From Kingdonia uniflora (Eukaryota; Streptophyta; Magnoliopsida; Ranunculales; Circaeasteraceae), in NCBI GenBank assembly GCA_014058105.1, contig JACGCM010002285.1:1054001-1118000 (forward strand): 64,000 bases of DNA, given 5' to 3'. Shown here piece after piece: positions 23,461 through 35,536 of the stretch. Position 1 is the stretch's first letter; each line of letters starts with the position of its first letter. Position numbers and translations under genes: made by a program. The notes under the pieces were generated by a model. That model did no database searches, had not been told where the DNA came from, and was given only the letters and a program-made list of their open reading frames with translations.

Positions 23461-23727
23461 TGTGTTTTGCGTTGCATACAATGTTCCTTGTCGTAAGCCT
23501 CGAGCTACCAACATAGCCCCCTTTGTAACCTTCTAGAAGGCTACGCCAAAGGTACACTCATATCCGACATCATCTGCCAATTTGCTAACCGATATAAGGT
23601 TACGCCCCAGTTTTGGTACAATTCGCACATTCTATAAAACCAATGTTCCCCCTGAGGGAAACAACAACCTAGCGTTTCCCTTTCCAGTAATATTGCGTGC
23701 ACTCTTATCTACAAGAAAGATCGTACC

Positions 23728-24316
23728 TGTAGGGACTTATCCCTCGAGCAAAGGACACTCGATCTCATCTATACCTCGAGCTTTATAAGACTCGACCTTA
23801 TCCAGTACCAGATTAACGCTTAAACAAACGCGTTAACAGTTACACATCGACCACGAACTCGAGCAGAGCGTGGATCATCCATAACAGATGTAAACAGAAC
23901 AAGTCAACAGACACCTGTCTCCCACGAGCTAGCAGTTACACACTCAACTGCCCATGACTCCTACTTTCAGGAGAACGTGTTCGAGCACGATGTCAAACTG
24001 AGAGCAGGGTCTATAAAAGGGCAGAGCTCCTAAGGAAACCAGGTGGCCGACAGAGAATTCAATACATACAATTATATGATATCTAGCTATTCTATCTTAG
24101 ATTAACTCTTGTAATCAGATTCTCCCACTTTCTTAAGCAATAATACTACTTTCACAAAATCCTCCACTCGAGGTCGTAATTTTTACCTATTCACAGGTTT
24201 TCCACGCTAAATCCTCTGTGTCAAGTGTTATCTCTTATTTAATTCTTGACATAGTAGTTCTTGGTGTAAGGACCGATTTCAAGCCAGTTCGAGCTTTAGG
24301 AAATCTGGTCCCTATA
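23728..24316 (+). repeat. Tat 5' LTR
   Basis: 589 bp from TGTAGGGACTT to GTCCCTATA (CCCTACA in the 3' copy). It contains many CTCGAG/CTCGA motifs and a TATA box at 24,012-24,018. The related element at 61.0 kb shares the opening TGTAGGGAC.TATCCCTCGA. Confidence 0.92.
24012..24018 (+). promoter_or_regulatory. Tat LTR TATA box (5' copy)
   Basis: TATAAAA in the context GTCTATAAAAGGGCAGAG, conserved in the 3' LTR at 38,061-38,067. This position in the LTR is the expected promoter of the genomic transcript. Confidence 0.7.
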
Positions 24317-24336
24317 TTTGGCGCCGTCTATGGGAA
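24317..24336 (+). other. Tat primer-binding site
   Basis: TTTGGCGCCGTCTATGGGAA directly follows the 5' LTR, the form typical of Tat-lineage elements. Confidence 0.75.
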
Positions 24337-24401
24337 CACACAATTTTTTCTACATACTTAAGGACCACGATTGAAACTCATCAGTCGAGTAGTATTCAAT
24401 T

Positions 24402-26080
24402 ATGGTTCAAACACATCAGTCTTTGGGAGCTCAGCCTAAAGGTTCGAGGGAAACTGATCGGGTTGCCGAGCTTCGGGCGAGCTTAATTGCCGAAGCCGAG
24501 AAACGGAGTCAGCTCGAGCGCCAGCTATTGGAAGATCGAGAACTCCGTGAGAAGGAATCAGAACGAGAGCGTCAAGCTCGAGTTCTGGAGATAAAGAAGC
24601 AAGAAGCTCAGATGTTAGCTTTTCAAACAGCTCTGAAGGCATTACAGAGCAACCAACCACCACTAGCCCTGAGAGAGCGCAAAACAGTACCAACAATCTC
24701 AAGAGTTTCCGTTCACGAGAGGTTAGGGGTACATAAGGTACATAGTACAGACATTTCTAAATATCATTGCGAGGATCCACAAGCACCGATAGTCTCAATT
24801 CATTTGGGACAGGAGGTGTAGACAGATATCAGTAGAGATCGCAGACCTTCCAAGCAGCCCGAGGAAGTCTTACGACCTCCTTACCGAGCCCCGCTTCCTG
24901 AGCGTGTGAGAGGAAACAATTGACCACGTTCCGAGACTCATACATCAAGCAATTCCGATAGTTCCAGCAGCTCCGGTTGTTCCAGCAATTCCAGCAGCTC
25001 CTATTCCTCACCATTATATTTCTCAGGAACTCATGGACCAGCGTATCAGGGAGATCATTGAAGCAACGGCTTTAGACGCGAAGGATGACTTGCACAAATT
25101 ACAAGGTAGTCTAATTGCTAAAAAATTATTTGATATGAATGTCCCAACAGGTTTTCATACACCCAAGATCATTAAATACAAAGGAACCGATCCTGGTCAG
25201 CACGTTCAACAATTCCGCGACTCATTGGGTTTATATTCTAATATGAATCACATCCTTTGCCGGCTCTTCGCTACCAGTCTTCAGGACAAACCTCTCCGTT
25301 GGTTCCACTCTTTACCAGAAGGTTCGATTCATACCTTCGAGCAGTTACAGAAAATCTTCATCAAGGCTTATGCCTACAATAAAGACAAAGAAAAAAACTT
25401 ATATTCTCTTATAAGTCTCAAATAAGCGCATGGGGAGAAGCTCGAGGAGTTCTCCAAGAAGTTTCTCGAACTGGCTCAGAAGGTCGACAATCTAGATTAG
25501 AAGACAGTTGTGTCCGCATTCACAAATGCTCTACAGTTCAATTGCAAAACTAAAGAGTATCTCTTCCTGGAGAAACCCAAGACTCTCAAAGATATGATCG
25601 AGAAAGTCAACAATTACATCGATCTGGAGCGGATGATGCCCGAACTGAATAAACCTGTAAAGGCAGTTCACAACACCAAGTTTCCTTCTACAGATTTCAA
25701 CAACAACCGCAGCTCGAGCGAACCAGGCGATCCTAAACGAGCAAAGACAGAACCAGAATGATACAATAATCAGAGGTCGCAGAAACCATCCAGAACAGTC
25801 ATACCAAAGTTGAATGACAAGCTTTCTGTGATCTATCCTATTTTCCAAAAAGATAAATATTTCTGTCCAGCTCGACATCTTGATCCAATAGCAGGTCGAC
25901 CTTATTACGAATATCACAAGATTAAGCACCACAAGACCGACAATTGTTATGGTTTGAAAAAGCTCCTGGAAATCATTTTTAAGGAAGGGAGGATGCACGA
26001 ATACATCATCGATCTTTCCAGCTATAAAGACGGGAGCTATCTAAAAGAAGATGACATGGCTTAAGCAACATAACAAGCAG
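24402..26080 (+). pseudogene. Tat gag
   Basis: Capsid precursor. The ATG at 24,402 opens MVQTHQSLGAQPKG and a charged coiled-coil N-terminus (LERQLLEDRELREKE). A stop near 24,820 and a frame change separate it from the capsid core, 25,033-25,760: VPTGFHTPKIIKYKGTDPGQ, then LRWFHSLPEGSI and the GEKLEEFSKKF segment. TAG at about 25,498 and TAA at about 25,423 are in-frame stops. Next comes CPARHLDPIAGRPYYEYHKI near 25,863-25,922 with a degenerate knuckle-like C...H..H...C. The N-terminus recurs in the truncated element at 63.4-63.7 kb. Confidence 0.8.
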
Positions 26081-26115
26081 AGGAGAAGCATCTATATCAT
26101 ATCTACTGCAGCAAT

Positions 26116-26724
26116 ATGATCGAGATCAATCAGGTTTCAAATTCCAACAGAGTCAAGCGGAGGAAGTTGGGCGAGTGTTGTGACCTTTCCGTCCAAGACA
26201 AGGAAGCCAAGCTCTTCCCAGAGTCAAGTAGTCGTCGAATGGAAATCTCCTTCGAGGACTGCGACACAGGACATGTGAAGTATCCACATCATGACGCACT
26301 AGTAATTATTCTCAAAATGAGAAACTTCGTAATGTACACCATGATGGTAGACACAGGAAGTAAGGTTGAGATCCTTTTCCAGAGTATAATTGACCAGATG
26401 GGACTCTCAGATCAGGTCGTTCAAAGTGAAACAGAGATCAGTGGATTTAATGGGTCCAAAGAAGAACGAGTTGGGAAGATCACTCTCCCGATCACAGTAG
26501 GGCCTACCACTATCGACGTTAATTTCTACGTCATCAATGCCAAATCAAGGTATTTGAGGATACTAAGACGCTATTGGCTGCACAATATGGAGGTTATCCC
26601 GTCCACTTTCCACCAAACACTCCGGTTTAAGCATAATAACGATATTTATGAAATCAAAGGAAGTCAGAAACTCTCTCGAGCTTACGATAATAGAGTCTCA
26701 CCAGTTCTCAACCAATTAAAATAG
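26116..26724 (+). pseudogene. Tat aspartic protease
   Basis: The active-site motif MMVDTGSKVEILF lies at about 26,341-26,379, with the catalytic DTG triad intact, preceded by HHDALVIILKMRNF, the usual Tat pre-protease segment. The frame is open from 26,116 to 26,724. The linker toward RT follows with two stops near 26,722-26,865. Confidence 0.8.
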
Positions 26725-26999
26725 ATTGTTGCATAGCAATCACAAAAGGCTGGTCACCTTGATGGTCAGTCTTCTCCAGCCGAGCTCGTGGAATACGTTC
26801 AGGTCAATGGAGTTAACCAAGGTACTTATATTGGTTTAAAATTAATTCAAACAGAGAAATAATCTCTTATTTCTTTCCTTCAATCCAACAAAGACGTTTT
26901 CGCATGAAACTTCCAAGAAATGTTAGGCGTAGACCCCTCAAAGTCTTACCACAGCTTAAACATCCGCGAAGGTACCACAGCAGTTAAACAGAAGCAACA

Positions 27000-27760
27000 C
27001 AGGTTATCTCCAAGACTCAGAGACGAGGTGAACTAGGAGATCAACAAACTTATCGAGGTCAGTTTCATTCGAGAAGCCAAGTACCCAGACTGGAATTCTA
27101 ATATCGTTGTTGTTCCAAAAAAGAATGGGAAGGTTCGGGTCTGCGTGGATTTTACAGATCTCAACAAACGCATTCCAAAGGACAGCTTCCCTCTTCCGAT
27201 CACTCATCAGATCCTCGACTCTACAGCAGGTCACGAACTCCTGTCCATGATGGACGCCGCCTCGGGGTACAATCAGATTCCACTCTTGGAAGCAGATCAA
27301 GAAAAGACTACGTTTATAACAGAAAGAGGTATTTACTGTTACAAGGTCATGCCATTCAGCCTTAAGAACGCTGGAGCCACTTACCAAAGGTTGGTCACGA
27401 GTATGTTCAAAGAATACTTAGGAAAAACAGTTGAAGTCTATATCGATGACATGCATTATAAAAGCATAAAGAAAGAAGATCACATCTCTCCCCTCTCTAC
27501 AGTATTTAGTATTCAGTATATTACAATCCTACAGAATGAAGCTTAAACCCGAAAAATGTCAGTTCGACGTTCATCCAGGCAAGTTCTTGGGTCATCTTAT
27601 CAGCAAGAAAGGGATAGAAGCAGATCTAGATCAAATTCGAGCTCTTTTGGACATGCCTTCACCATCAACAAAGAAGAATGTACAAAAGCTCGCAGGAAAG
27701 ATTGCAGCAATCAACAGATTCGTATCCAAATCCTCAGATCGATGCAGATAGTTATTTATG
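27000..27760 (+). pseudogene. Tat reverse transcriptase
   Basis: Motifs: NIVVVPKKNGKVRVCVDFTD near 27,101-27,160, LNKRIPKDSFPLP, MDAASGYNQI, FITERGIYCYKVMPF, KNAGATYQRLV. The catalytic box reads YIDDMHYKS near 27,440 where Tat elements usually have YVDDMLVKS; both Asp are kept. A 1-nt shift near 27,530 moves into the frame of KPEKCQFDVHPGKFLGHLIS. A TAG near 27,748 ends that segment. Confidence 0.88.
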
Positions 27761-28366
27761 CTACTCAGAGGTTCTACTCAACAAGGCAAAGGTTTAAAGA
27801 ACGAAGATATCAACTGGACACCGGAATGCGAAGCAGCTTTTCAGGAACTCAAAACTTACCTAGGAAGGGCTCCAATCATGAGTACTCCGATAGGCAACGA
27901 GGAACTGATTATCTACGTCGCAGTTACAGATGCATCTCTCAGCTCAATTCTCATTCGGCTCGAAGGAAAAATTGAGAAACAAATCTTCTTCATCAGCAAG
28001 ACACTTGCTCCAGCAGAAACGAGGTACTCTAAAATTGAAAGATTACATTTAACTCTCGTTTACACCGCACAAAAACTCAAATACTATTTTCAAGCACATC
28101 CTGTCAAAGTCATGATGAACTACTCGCTTCATGAAGTATTGCTTAAGAAAGAGAAATCCAGAAGAGTACAACAATGGTCTGTCAGTCTGGGGGAGCACGA
28201 AATCAAATTCGAGCAGCGAATTTCTGAAAAGGGTCAAGCAGTTGCTGATTTTCTAGCAGACTTTCCAGTTTCAGATCCTGACTGGGAAGAACATGATCCA
28301 GATCTCGCCGAAGATGCAGTAGATGAGATTCCACCATCCAAATCTTTTGATGATCGAGCATCATGA
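27758..28366 (+). pseudogene. Tat RNase H (gypsy type)
   Basis: Motifs WTPECEAAFQELKTYLGRAP, LIIYVAVTDASLSSILIR, YSKIERLHLTLVYTAQKLKYYF and the end HEIKFEQRISEKGQAVADFL are all standard. The frame is open for about 200 codons to the TGA near 28,364. In Tat elements this gypsy-type domain is followed by a second RNase H, as here. Confidence 0.85.
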
Positions 28367-28377
28367 ATATCTCAAAA

Positions 28378-28790
28378 AGGGTGGAGGCCCCTCACCGATG
28401 GTTCAGCAGGACCCGCAGGGTCGGGAATTAGAATCGTTCTCATTACACCTTCCAACGACAGAATCGAGAAATCTATCCATCTCGACTTCGAAACATCGAA
28501 CAATATTGCCAAGTATGAAGCACTAATTCACGGTCTGGACATGGCTCTCAAACTCGGAATCACTAAAATCTCAGCCTACATAGACTCTCTTCTAATCGTT
28601 CATCACTACTCAGAATATTACAAAAAGAATGGCATCATGATCGATTATGCAGCTCTGGTTACAGAAAAACTAAACAAATTTCACAGAGCTACGCTTGAAT
28701 ACCTCCCTCGAGGAGAGAATCGCCACACTGACTCCTTGGCTTACTTAGCCAGAGTATTGGGTACGGAATCACGACACCTTTATATCGAGG
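28378..28790 (+). pseudogene. Tat second (archaeal-type) RNase H
   Basis: The sequence WRPLTDGSAGPAGSGIRIV (first Asp), then NIAKYEALIHGLDMAL (Glu), ISAYIDSLLIV (Asp) and ENRHTDSLAYLAR (last Asp) is a plant/archaeal-type RNase HI domain. Its presence after the ordinary RNase H is diagnostic of the Tat lineage. There is a frame change near 28,520; otherwise the catalytic residues are all visible. Confidence 0.85.
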
Positions 28791-28859
28791 TTATTTCTAG
28801 CCCCAGTATTAATCGTACTACGATATATGCGATTAACACTGGGGGCGATGACATGGCGA

Positions 28860-30100
28860 AAGATGATTTGAGGAAACCTTTCGTTACTTATCTCGGTCAT
28901 AATAACTCATGCAACGGGCCACTACCAGATGATCCACAGCAGCGCAAACACATCATCAAGAATTCAAAACGCTACACAGTCCAACCAAACGGTGATCTCT
29001 ACAAACACTCGGTCACTTATCCATACCTCAAGTGCCTCTCTAAGGAACTTGCCGATAACATGCTTCGAGATCTACATGAAGGAATCTGCGGATCACATAC
29101 CGCAAGATGAATTCTTACTAGCATAGCTATTACCTAAGGAGTGTTCTGGTCAGGAATGCAAAAACAGGCTGAAGAATACTCAAGGAAATGTGATGCATGT
29201 TAGCGTCATGGAAATCAAATTCGGGCCCCTGCCCTTGAACTACATACCAGTAAGGTGTACTGGCCGTTCAAGCGATGGGCACTCAATCTAGTTGGTGAAT
29301 TCCCCAATACTACAGGTAATAGGAAACTTCTCCTTGTTGCCACAGATTACTTCACCAAATGGATCGAAGCAGTTCCTCTATGCAGAACTCGAGAAGAAGA
29401 GGTCATTTCTTTCATTTGGCAGCATATTATCACAAGATTTGGTTGTCCACATTTGATCCTTATCAATAACGGTCCTCAGTTCGTTGGAACAAAGATCGTA
29501 GCATTTCACAGCAAACACAACATAATCCATTCTCCATCGAACCCATACCACTCCCAGGGAAACGGACAGGCGGAGATCACAAACAAGATCATCGTAGATG
29601 GTCTCAAAAAGCGCCTTATGTTACAGAAGAAGGGCAACTGGATACGTGAATTACCTCACGTCTTATGGGCTTGTCAAACTATGCCCCAGAAATCAACACA
29701 GTGCTCTCCTTTTCTACTTGCCTATGGAACTGAAGCAATCATCCCAATGAAGTACCACCATCCCGTAAGAGACCACGAGCTCACAGACGAAGAGAATGAG
29801 TTTGAATTGGCTTGCAACCTCAATTGGATCGATAAGACACGAGATCGAGCTATCGCAAATCTTGGTCGATATCATCAAACACTGGCAAATTCATACAACA
29901 AACGAGTTTGCACTTGGGAGTTCGCCATCAATGACTAGGTCCTTCAAGAAATCCAAGATAACAGAAAAGATCCACATGCTGGGAAACTAGCAAAAAACTG
30001 GGAAGGTCCTTTCATGGTCATAGGTCGAACTGGTCTGGGTTCATACTATCTCATGACAGAAACTCATGACTCAACAGCGTTCAATCCAGCTCGAGATTTT
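28860..30100 (+). pseudogene. Tat integrase
   Basis: The zinc-binding region runs from HEGICGSHTAR near 29,078 to KCDAC near 29,190, with two stops between. The core has WALNLVGEFPN, LLVATDYFTKWIEA (first Asp present), FGCPHLILINNGPQF, where the second catalytic Asp has become Asn (GAT to AAT), and GNGQAEITNKI (Glu present). The frame 29,255-29,938 is open but the missing Asp should abolish strand transfer. The C-terminal GPF segment (NWEGPFMVIGRTGLGSYYL) is in a second frame near 29,998-30,052. Confidence 0.88.
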
Positions 30101-30238
30101 ACCTCCAGTGTATGTACAAACTCTTTTCAATCAATGAAATCTCATTTTTATCACAAGAATCCATATCAATCAATGAAATCTCCATCCAAGGGTAAAAGCG
30201 TAGTTTATCCTAGCTCGATCCCTAAAGGTAAGCAACGT

Positions 30239-31315
30239 CCAACATTGGTAATGGCATAGATAATATTAGCCTAACTCATGAGGATACTCATACATCCGAA
30301 GGCGGGGGCCATAATGAACCTCTTAGCCTGAAGATAATAAACCTAGAGCACGAGTGAGGAAAAAACTTGCTCGCTACCGCTAAGCTCCAGCGTCCAATAT
30401 TGGTAATGGCATAGATAATACTTGCCTAACTTCTGAGGATACTCATATATCCGAAGGCGGGGGCCATAATGAGCCTCTTAGCCTGAAAATAACAAGCCTA
30501 AAGCACGAGTAAGAAAAAAACTTGCTCGCTGCCGCTAAGCTCTAGCATCCAACATTGGTAATGGCATAGATAATACTAGCCTAACTCCTGAGGATACTCA
30601 TACATCCGAAGGCGGGGATCATAATGAACCTCTTAGCCTGAAGATAACAAGCTTAAAGCACGAGTGAGGAAAAAACTTGTTCGTTGCCGCTAAGCTCCAA
30701 CATCCAACATTTGTAATGGCATAGATAGTACTAGCCTAACTCTTGAGGATACTCATACATCCGAAGGCGGGGGACATAATGAACCTCTTAGCCTGAATAT
30801 AACAAGCCTAAAGCACGTATGAGGAAAATACTTGCCCGCTGCCGCTAAGTTCCAACATCCAACATTGGTAATGGCATAGTTAATACTAGCCTAACTCCTG
30901 AGGATACTCATACATCTGAAGGCGGGGGCCATAATGAACCTCATAGCCTGAAGATAACAAGCCTAAAGCAAGAATGAGGAAAAAATTTGCTCGCTGCCGC
31001 TAAGCTCCAATATCCAATATGGTATCAAGGCATAGAAAATACTAGCCTAACCCCTGAGGATATAAATACCTCCAGGGCTAGGGCCATAAAGAGCCTCAGC
31101 CTGCGGGATCAGGCCTAAAGCACGAGTGAGACGTTGCTCGCTGCCGATAAGCCCAACTCTCCAATATGGTATCAAGGCATAGATAATACTTGCCGAACCC
31201 CTGAGGAAACATAAATCCGAAGCGGAGGCCATAAAGAACCTTTTAGCCTGCGGTGACCGCCTAAAATACGAGTAAAGATAATACTAGCTCGTTACCACTA
31301 AGTCTCCCAGAAGTC
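30239..31315. repeat. 155-bp tandem repeat array in the Tat element
   Basis: About seven head-to-tail copies. Units start at 30,239, 30,394, 30,549, 30,704, 30,859, 31,014 and 31,161, each opening CCAA(C/T)AT..GGTAATGGCATAG or similar. The first six intervals up to 31,014 are exactly 155 bp, the next 147, and the last copies are most diverged. Units contain CATCCGAAGGCGGGGGCCATA and a GCTCGCTGCCGCTAAGCTCC end. The array lies just after the integrase gene. Confidence 0.9.
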
Positions 31316-31640
31316 CAAGGGTTGAAGCACAGATAATAATTACTTCTACACCGACAGACTTCTTCTAATTCAATGGGTCAAACCAGAGAATAACATGTCT
31401 GCAGGTGTGGAAATTTTATTTTCTCATATCAGCATTTCAAATTACAACGCTCCTCTCAAAGTCTTATATCGAGCACTAAAGCATCAACATCTGCTACATA
31501 CAAAAGGTACTCGTTATCAGAGTTCAATTATATTTCTTTTTAACTCTACAGGATTTTCTTGATGGGAGAGCAGTCGACCGTCCTCCCACAACAGGAGTAG
31601 GTGAGACTACACTCGAGCTTCCCCCTATTTCAGTCCTGGA
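31316..31640. other. Spacer between tandem array and antisense gene
   Basis: No coding region recognised. It would be the 3' untranslated region of the antisense gene if that is transcribed. Confidence 0.4.
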
Positions 31641-34600
31641 TGCTATATTTTTGGAGCTCGTTCAGCAATAATTTCTCTCCCACGAGCTATTTGTTCAGCC
31701 GTCGTGGTCCCAATATCACGATCCATAACACCAATTGGATCTATGCTCGAGATATCGAGTTTACATACACAAGTCCTTCCAGAGAAGCAATCTTGCATCA
31801 AATCTCTATCGACCTGCAGAAATTTTATTTCCTCGACAAAAAATGCAACCAATGCACTTAATTTCCGTTGATGCAAAGCTTCACCATCACATTTTTCTTG
31901 TTCGTGAACTACTATTTACTTAAAGGCTTGGTGAGTAATAGCAGTGCGCTTGTTATCCTTCAAACGACGAGCTTTCAATTCAACCAGTTCAGCTGTTAAT
32001 TGATCAATACGTTCGCTTATCTGCCTTGTAAGATCTATCGACTTCTGCCAAGAATTTGTGAGATCAATACGCATATTCTCCACTAACTCTTCTTTTCGAC
32101 GAAAAAATTCCTTCATCTCACGACTCCCTTCACCAGAAGCAATTTCACCATCCCTTTTATACAATTCAAATTCTAGATCTTTCTAATACTTCATTTCACG
32201 TACACGTAACTCCCGCTTCGATTCAGAGATTCGCGTACAAAGTTGATTAATTCTTTCATTCATCTCCTTCTCACGTTGCACAACCCTCCTCATGTTTCTG
32301 CGAGCGTGGGCCAAATCTTCCACCAAACTTTTGTTCTTGGCTTGAATCTCTGTTAAATCAGCCCTGCTCTGAGCCTCTCTCTTTTTTAAACGACGTAAAT
32401 CAGCCTTCACACGATCTAACCTGGCAATCAAACTATCACGTATTTGTGTAGAGTTACGCAATTCTCAATCTTTTCCCATAATACTACTGCTCAATTTTTT
32501 AAAATTGGCCTCAGACACAGCCAAGTTAGTTCGTGCAGTATCCAGCTCGATCTCCCTCTTCAAGAACTGCTCGTTCAGAGCACAAATTTTATATTTCATA
32601 TCAGATATCTCTTCATTTAACGCTCTAATACGATATTCGGCTAACTCAGCCTCGTGCCGAGAACATGACGCAGCCTTTTCCTTTAACTCAGCAAGTTCGT
32701 TGGTAAGTTGGTTCAAAGCCAAATCCCTGCTCAAAATTGTTGCAGTCTTTTGCTCGACTTGTCTCTTAGCTTCTTCGAGTTTTAAAGAAAGCTTCACATT
32801 ATCATCCAATCGATCTTCATACTGGGAAAACAAAACCTCATAATCTTCTGCATACTCAGCATTATACAAAAGAGTCTGCTCTTTTCTCTCTCTAGCAACA
32901 TTTAGCTCCTTCTGCATAACAGTTAGCAGGGACTCACAACATCAGTACCTAATAGAGAAACATATCGACAGAAACAAACTGATAAACTTGCAGTACAGAC
33001 AACTACAAGCTAGAGACAACCAACTCCTCCTTGGCCTACCGATAATAACAAGTTTTGGGTGCAAGACAAAGGGTACATACACAAACATCCTAAACTAAAA
33101 TAAACATGCAAGGTACATATCCTTTCTCCTATTATTCTTGTTCATCTAGTTATTAATTTATCTGAATTATCTAACCTGCAATTCAACAGAGGATTTTTTC
33201 TCCACTTCAAGCAGGCCCTCTAAGTCCTCAACTCTGAGGCGCGAGCTTTCTATCTCCTACAATACGTAATTTCATAAGTAAAATGTTATCGGCATCAAAC
33301 AGCAATAAAGTTACAAAGCTCGAGTTCATGTTTCACAACCAATGTTACATTACACGATCATCCTACATGATTAATAGTTTCCTGATTATCGGCAGCGGTC
33401 TTTTCAGCAACATTCAGACCATCCTCCCTATCCTCAACCTCCTCTTCATCCATAATTTTCATCTCCTCATAATTCCCTTCATTAAATGCCATTATCTCTG
33501 CCTTTGTATACCTCAGCTGGTAAAGCTTCCCTACAAGGCTGTTCTGAGAAATAGCCGACGCGGTAACCAATCGCTCTGCCTCAATTTCACTTTTGGCCCT
33601 AACTTCCTTCAGCTTTAGGGCAGCAACTTCCTTTTCTTTTTCCCGCTCCAACTGGAAAGCTCCCCTCTCTCGAATAAGGTTATCTTCCAACTGATTTTTC
33701 TCCCCCTCAAGCTGGGAGATCCTCTTTTCCAGCTCCGTTGACCTATCCTGGAAACCAAGCTGAACGTCCCTCAGAGCACGAGCAAACTACAAAAAGAAAT
33801 AAGTCAGGTCGAGCAACAAAACAGCTCGACAAAACTAACTATTTACCAACCTTCTTAAATTCATCATCCATAACAGCAACCATCTTCTCTCAAGCTTTAG
33901 CTTGACATTGTTCCTCCAAGAGACCAGCTTCGACCTCAAAGTGCGGCCTCAAGTCTGCCCCCTCAACGATCTTATCGCTTTCCTCCAACACCTCCTGCGA
34001 CTTTGTGGGAGAAGTTACCTTCCTCCTCTTACTGCTATCGTCCGCACTGACCGACGTAACAGAACGAGGAGCAGCCCCCCCTTTTACAGCCTACCTCTTC
34101 GTCAGGTTCCTTACAACAGTGCTAGAGACCGTGGCCACGTCCAGTGGTCCATCCAAAATTTCATTGAGCCGCGCGAGCTTCAAGGGTGTATTACGTTCAG
34201 GAGTTGACAATTTCTCTTCCATTGAGCCTGGAGTTTTCCCGGCTAGTCTCCGCTTTGCTTGCGATCTCCTGACCTTGTCGTCCTTACTAGCTACCCTTTT
34301 GAACCTACTTATCTTTAACTCTTTGAGAATAGCTTCGAGCTCAGTGCCTTCCCTGGCAACGACGTCTATAAAAGATTCCTTCCTCGAAACTTTGCAATTA
34401 ATTCCTGCATAAAAATTGGCAACGTAAGATACAGATCAACTATAGAAGTATAGTTCAACATACAAATGATAGTTCAATTTTTAAGGGTATACTTACCCTT
34501 TGTTATAGTTCTATTATTAAGTTCTAGGGGTCCCTCATCAGACCGCTGAAGACATTCACCAGACACCCATAAAAGGTTGTCGTTCCACACTTGCCCTGCT

Positions 34601-35277
34601 GAAGACAGGTCAAAGAAGCATGGTCTTGAAGAACTAGACGAGAGATATGCACCATCAGTTGTACTGATATATTTTACAGCATAATACTCCAAAAAATCCT
34701 TGGCAGTAATCCTCCTCTCACTACCAGATGCAGCCCATCTCCCATTCAGGGTTTCGCATACAAGAATAACTTCCCAAAAATTGCAATTCAATTGTGCCGG
34801 ACAAGCCCCAATCCAATTCATAACACTCTTAGCCAAATTGTTCAAAGGCAGAGTCAACCCATAATCGAACTGGGCTAAATAGCAACAAAAACCATCAGTT
34901 CGACTATCCTTCACAACGCCTTGGACGTACTCCAAGGATACTTCGTCCCCCAAACGCCTGCACTTCTTTTCTTGGGCCAAATCAAGCAACAAATACAAGT
35001 AATCCCCTCCTTGACTGACACTACAAGTCTTAAAGAAATTACCCCTATATGCGAAGGCGTGCCCCCAAATCCCATCTATACTACTTTTGGCCATACAGAA
35101 CTCCCTAAACCGACTAGAGCCTGTTGGGTACTCAACACGAGAACCCTTCAGTCGAGGCCATTCTATCAATTCGGCAACAGTATCCTCCTCATCCCCTACT
35201 CCAATGACGGGAGTTAACTGCCCTACGAGGTCTGCTTCATCAGCCTTTGCACAACCGGAAATCGAAGCCATACTTAT
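31640..35277 (-). pseudogene. Antisense multi-exon gene: Transposase_28-like domain plus coiled coil
   Basis: Minus-strand gene inside the Tat element, antisense to gag-pol. Exon 1 (35,271-34,497) starts with MASISGCAKADEADL and contains a domain resembling Pfam Transposase_28 (putative gypsy-type transposon): FREFCMAKSSIDGIWGH near residues 55-70 and YGLTLPLNNLAKSVMNWIGA then CPAQLN near 135-160. GT-AG introns follow at 34,496-34,405, 33,850-33,787, 33,366-33,257 and 33,175-32,912. Splicing keeps one frame into a basic linker (34,404-33,851) and a long heptad-rich coiled coil (33,786-33,367, 33,256-33,176 and from 32,911 to about 31,916). In-frame stops remain near 34,093, 33,899, 32,467, 32,185 and 31,918. 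Function is unknown; extra ORFs at this place are known from Tat/Grande-type elements. Confidence 0.75.
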
Positions 35278-35536
35278 CTACAGTAAGGGTCTACTTTACA
35301 AAATGTTGGCCCAACAAAACCTATAGATAGCCCGAGGTATATATATCAATTTTTATCTCACACTACTAGATCACTTACCAATCACAAACTGTCTCAAAAC
35401 GATTTTTTTCGCCCCACAATCATTATTCTCATTATTTTTTTTACTTCATTTTTGTGTTTGGTAGGGATTACATCCTTATCCCGACACAATAAAAAAAATT
35501 ATACAAAAACTCTTGTAAACACAAAGACAGACTTAC

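Noticed and set aside
24436..24702. Open frames antisense to Tat gag
   Set aside because: They are mirror frames of the gag coiled coil, with no motif of their own and no splice context.
30239..31315. CRISPR-like array
   Set aside because: Units are contiguous 155-bp tandem copies without variable spacers, in a plant retrotransposon.
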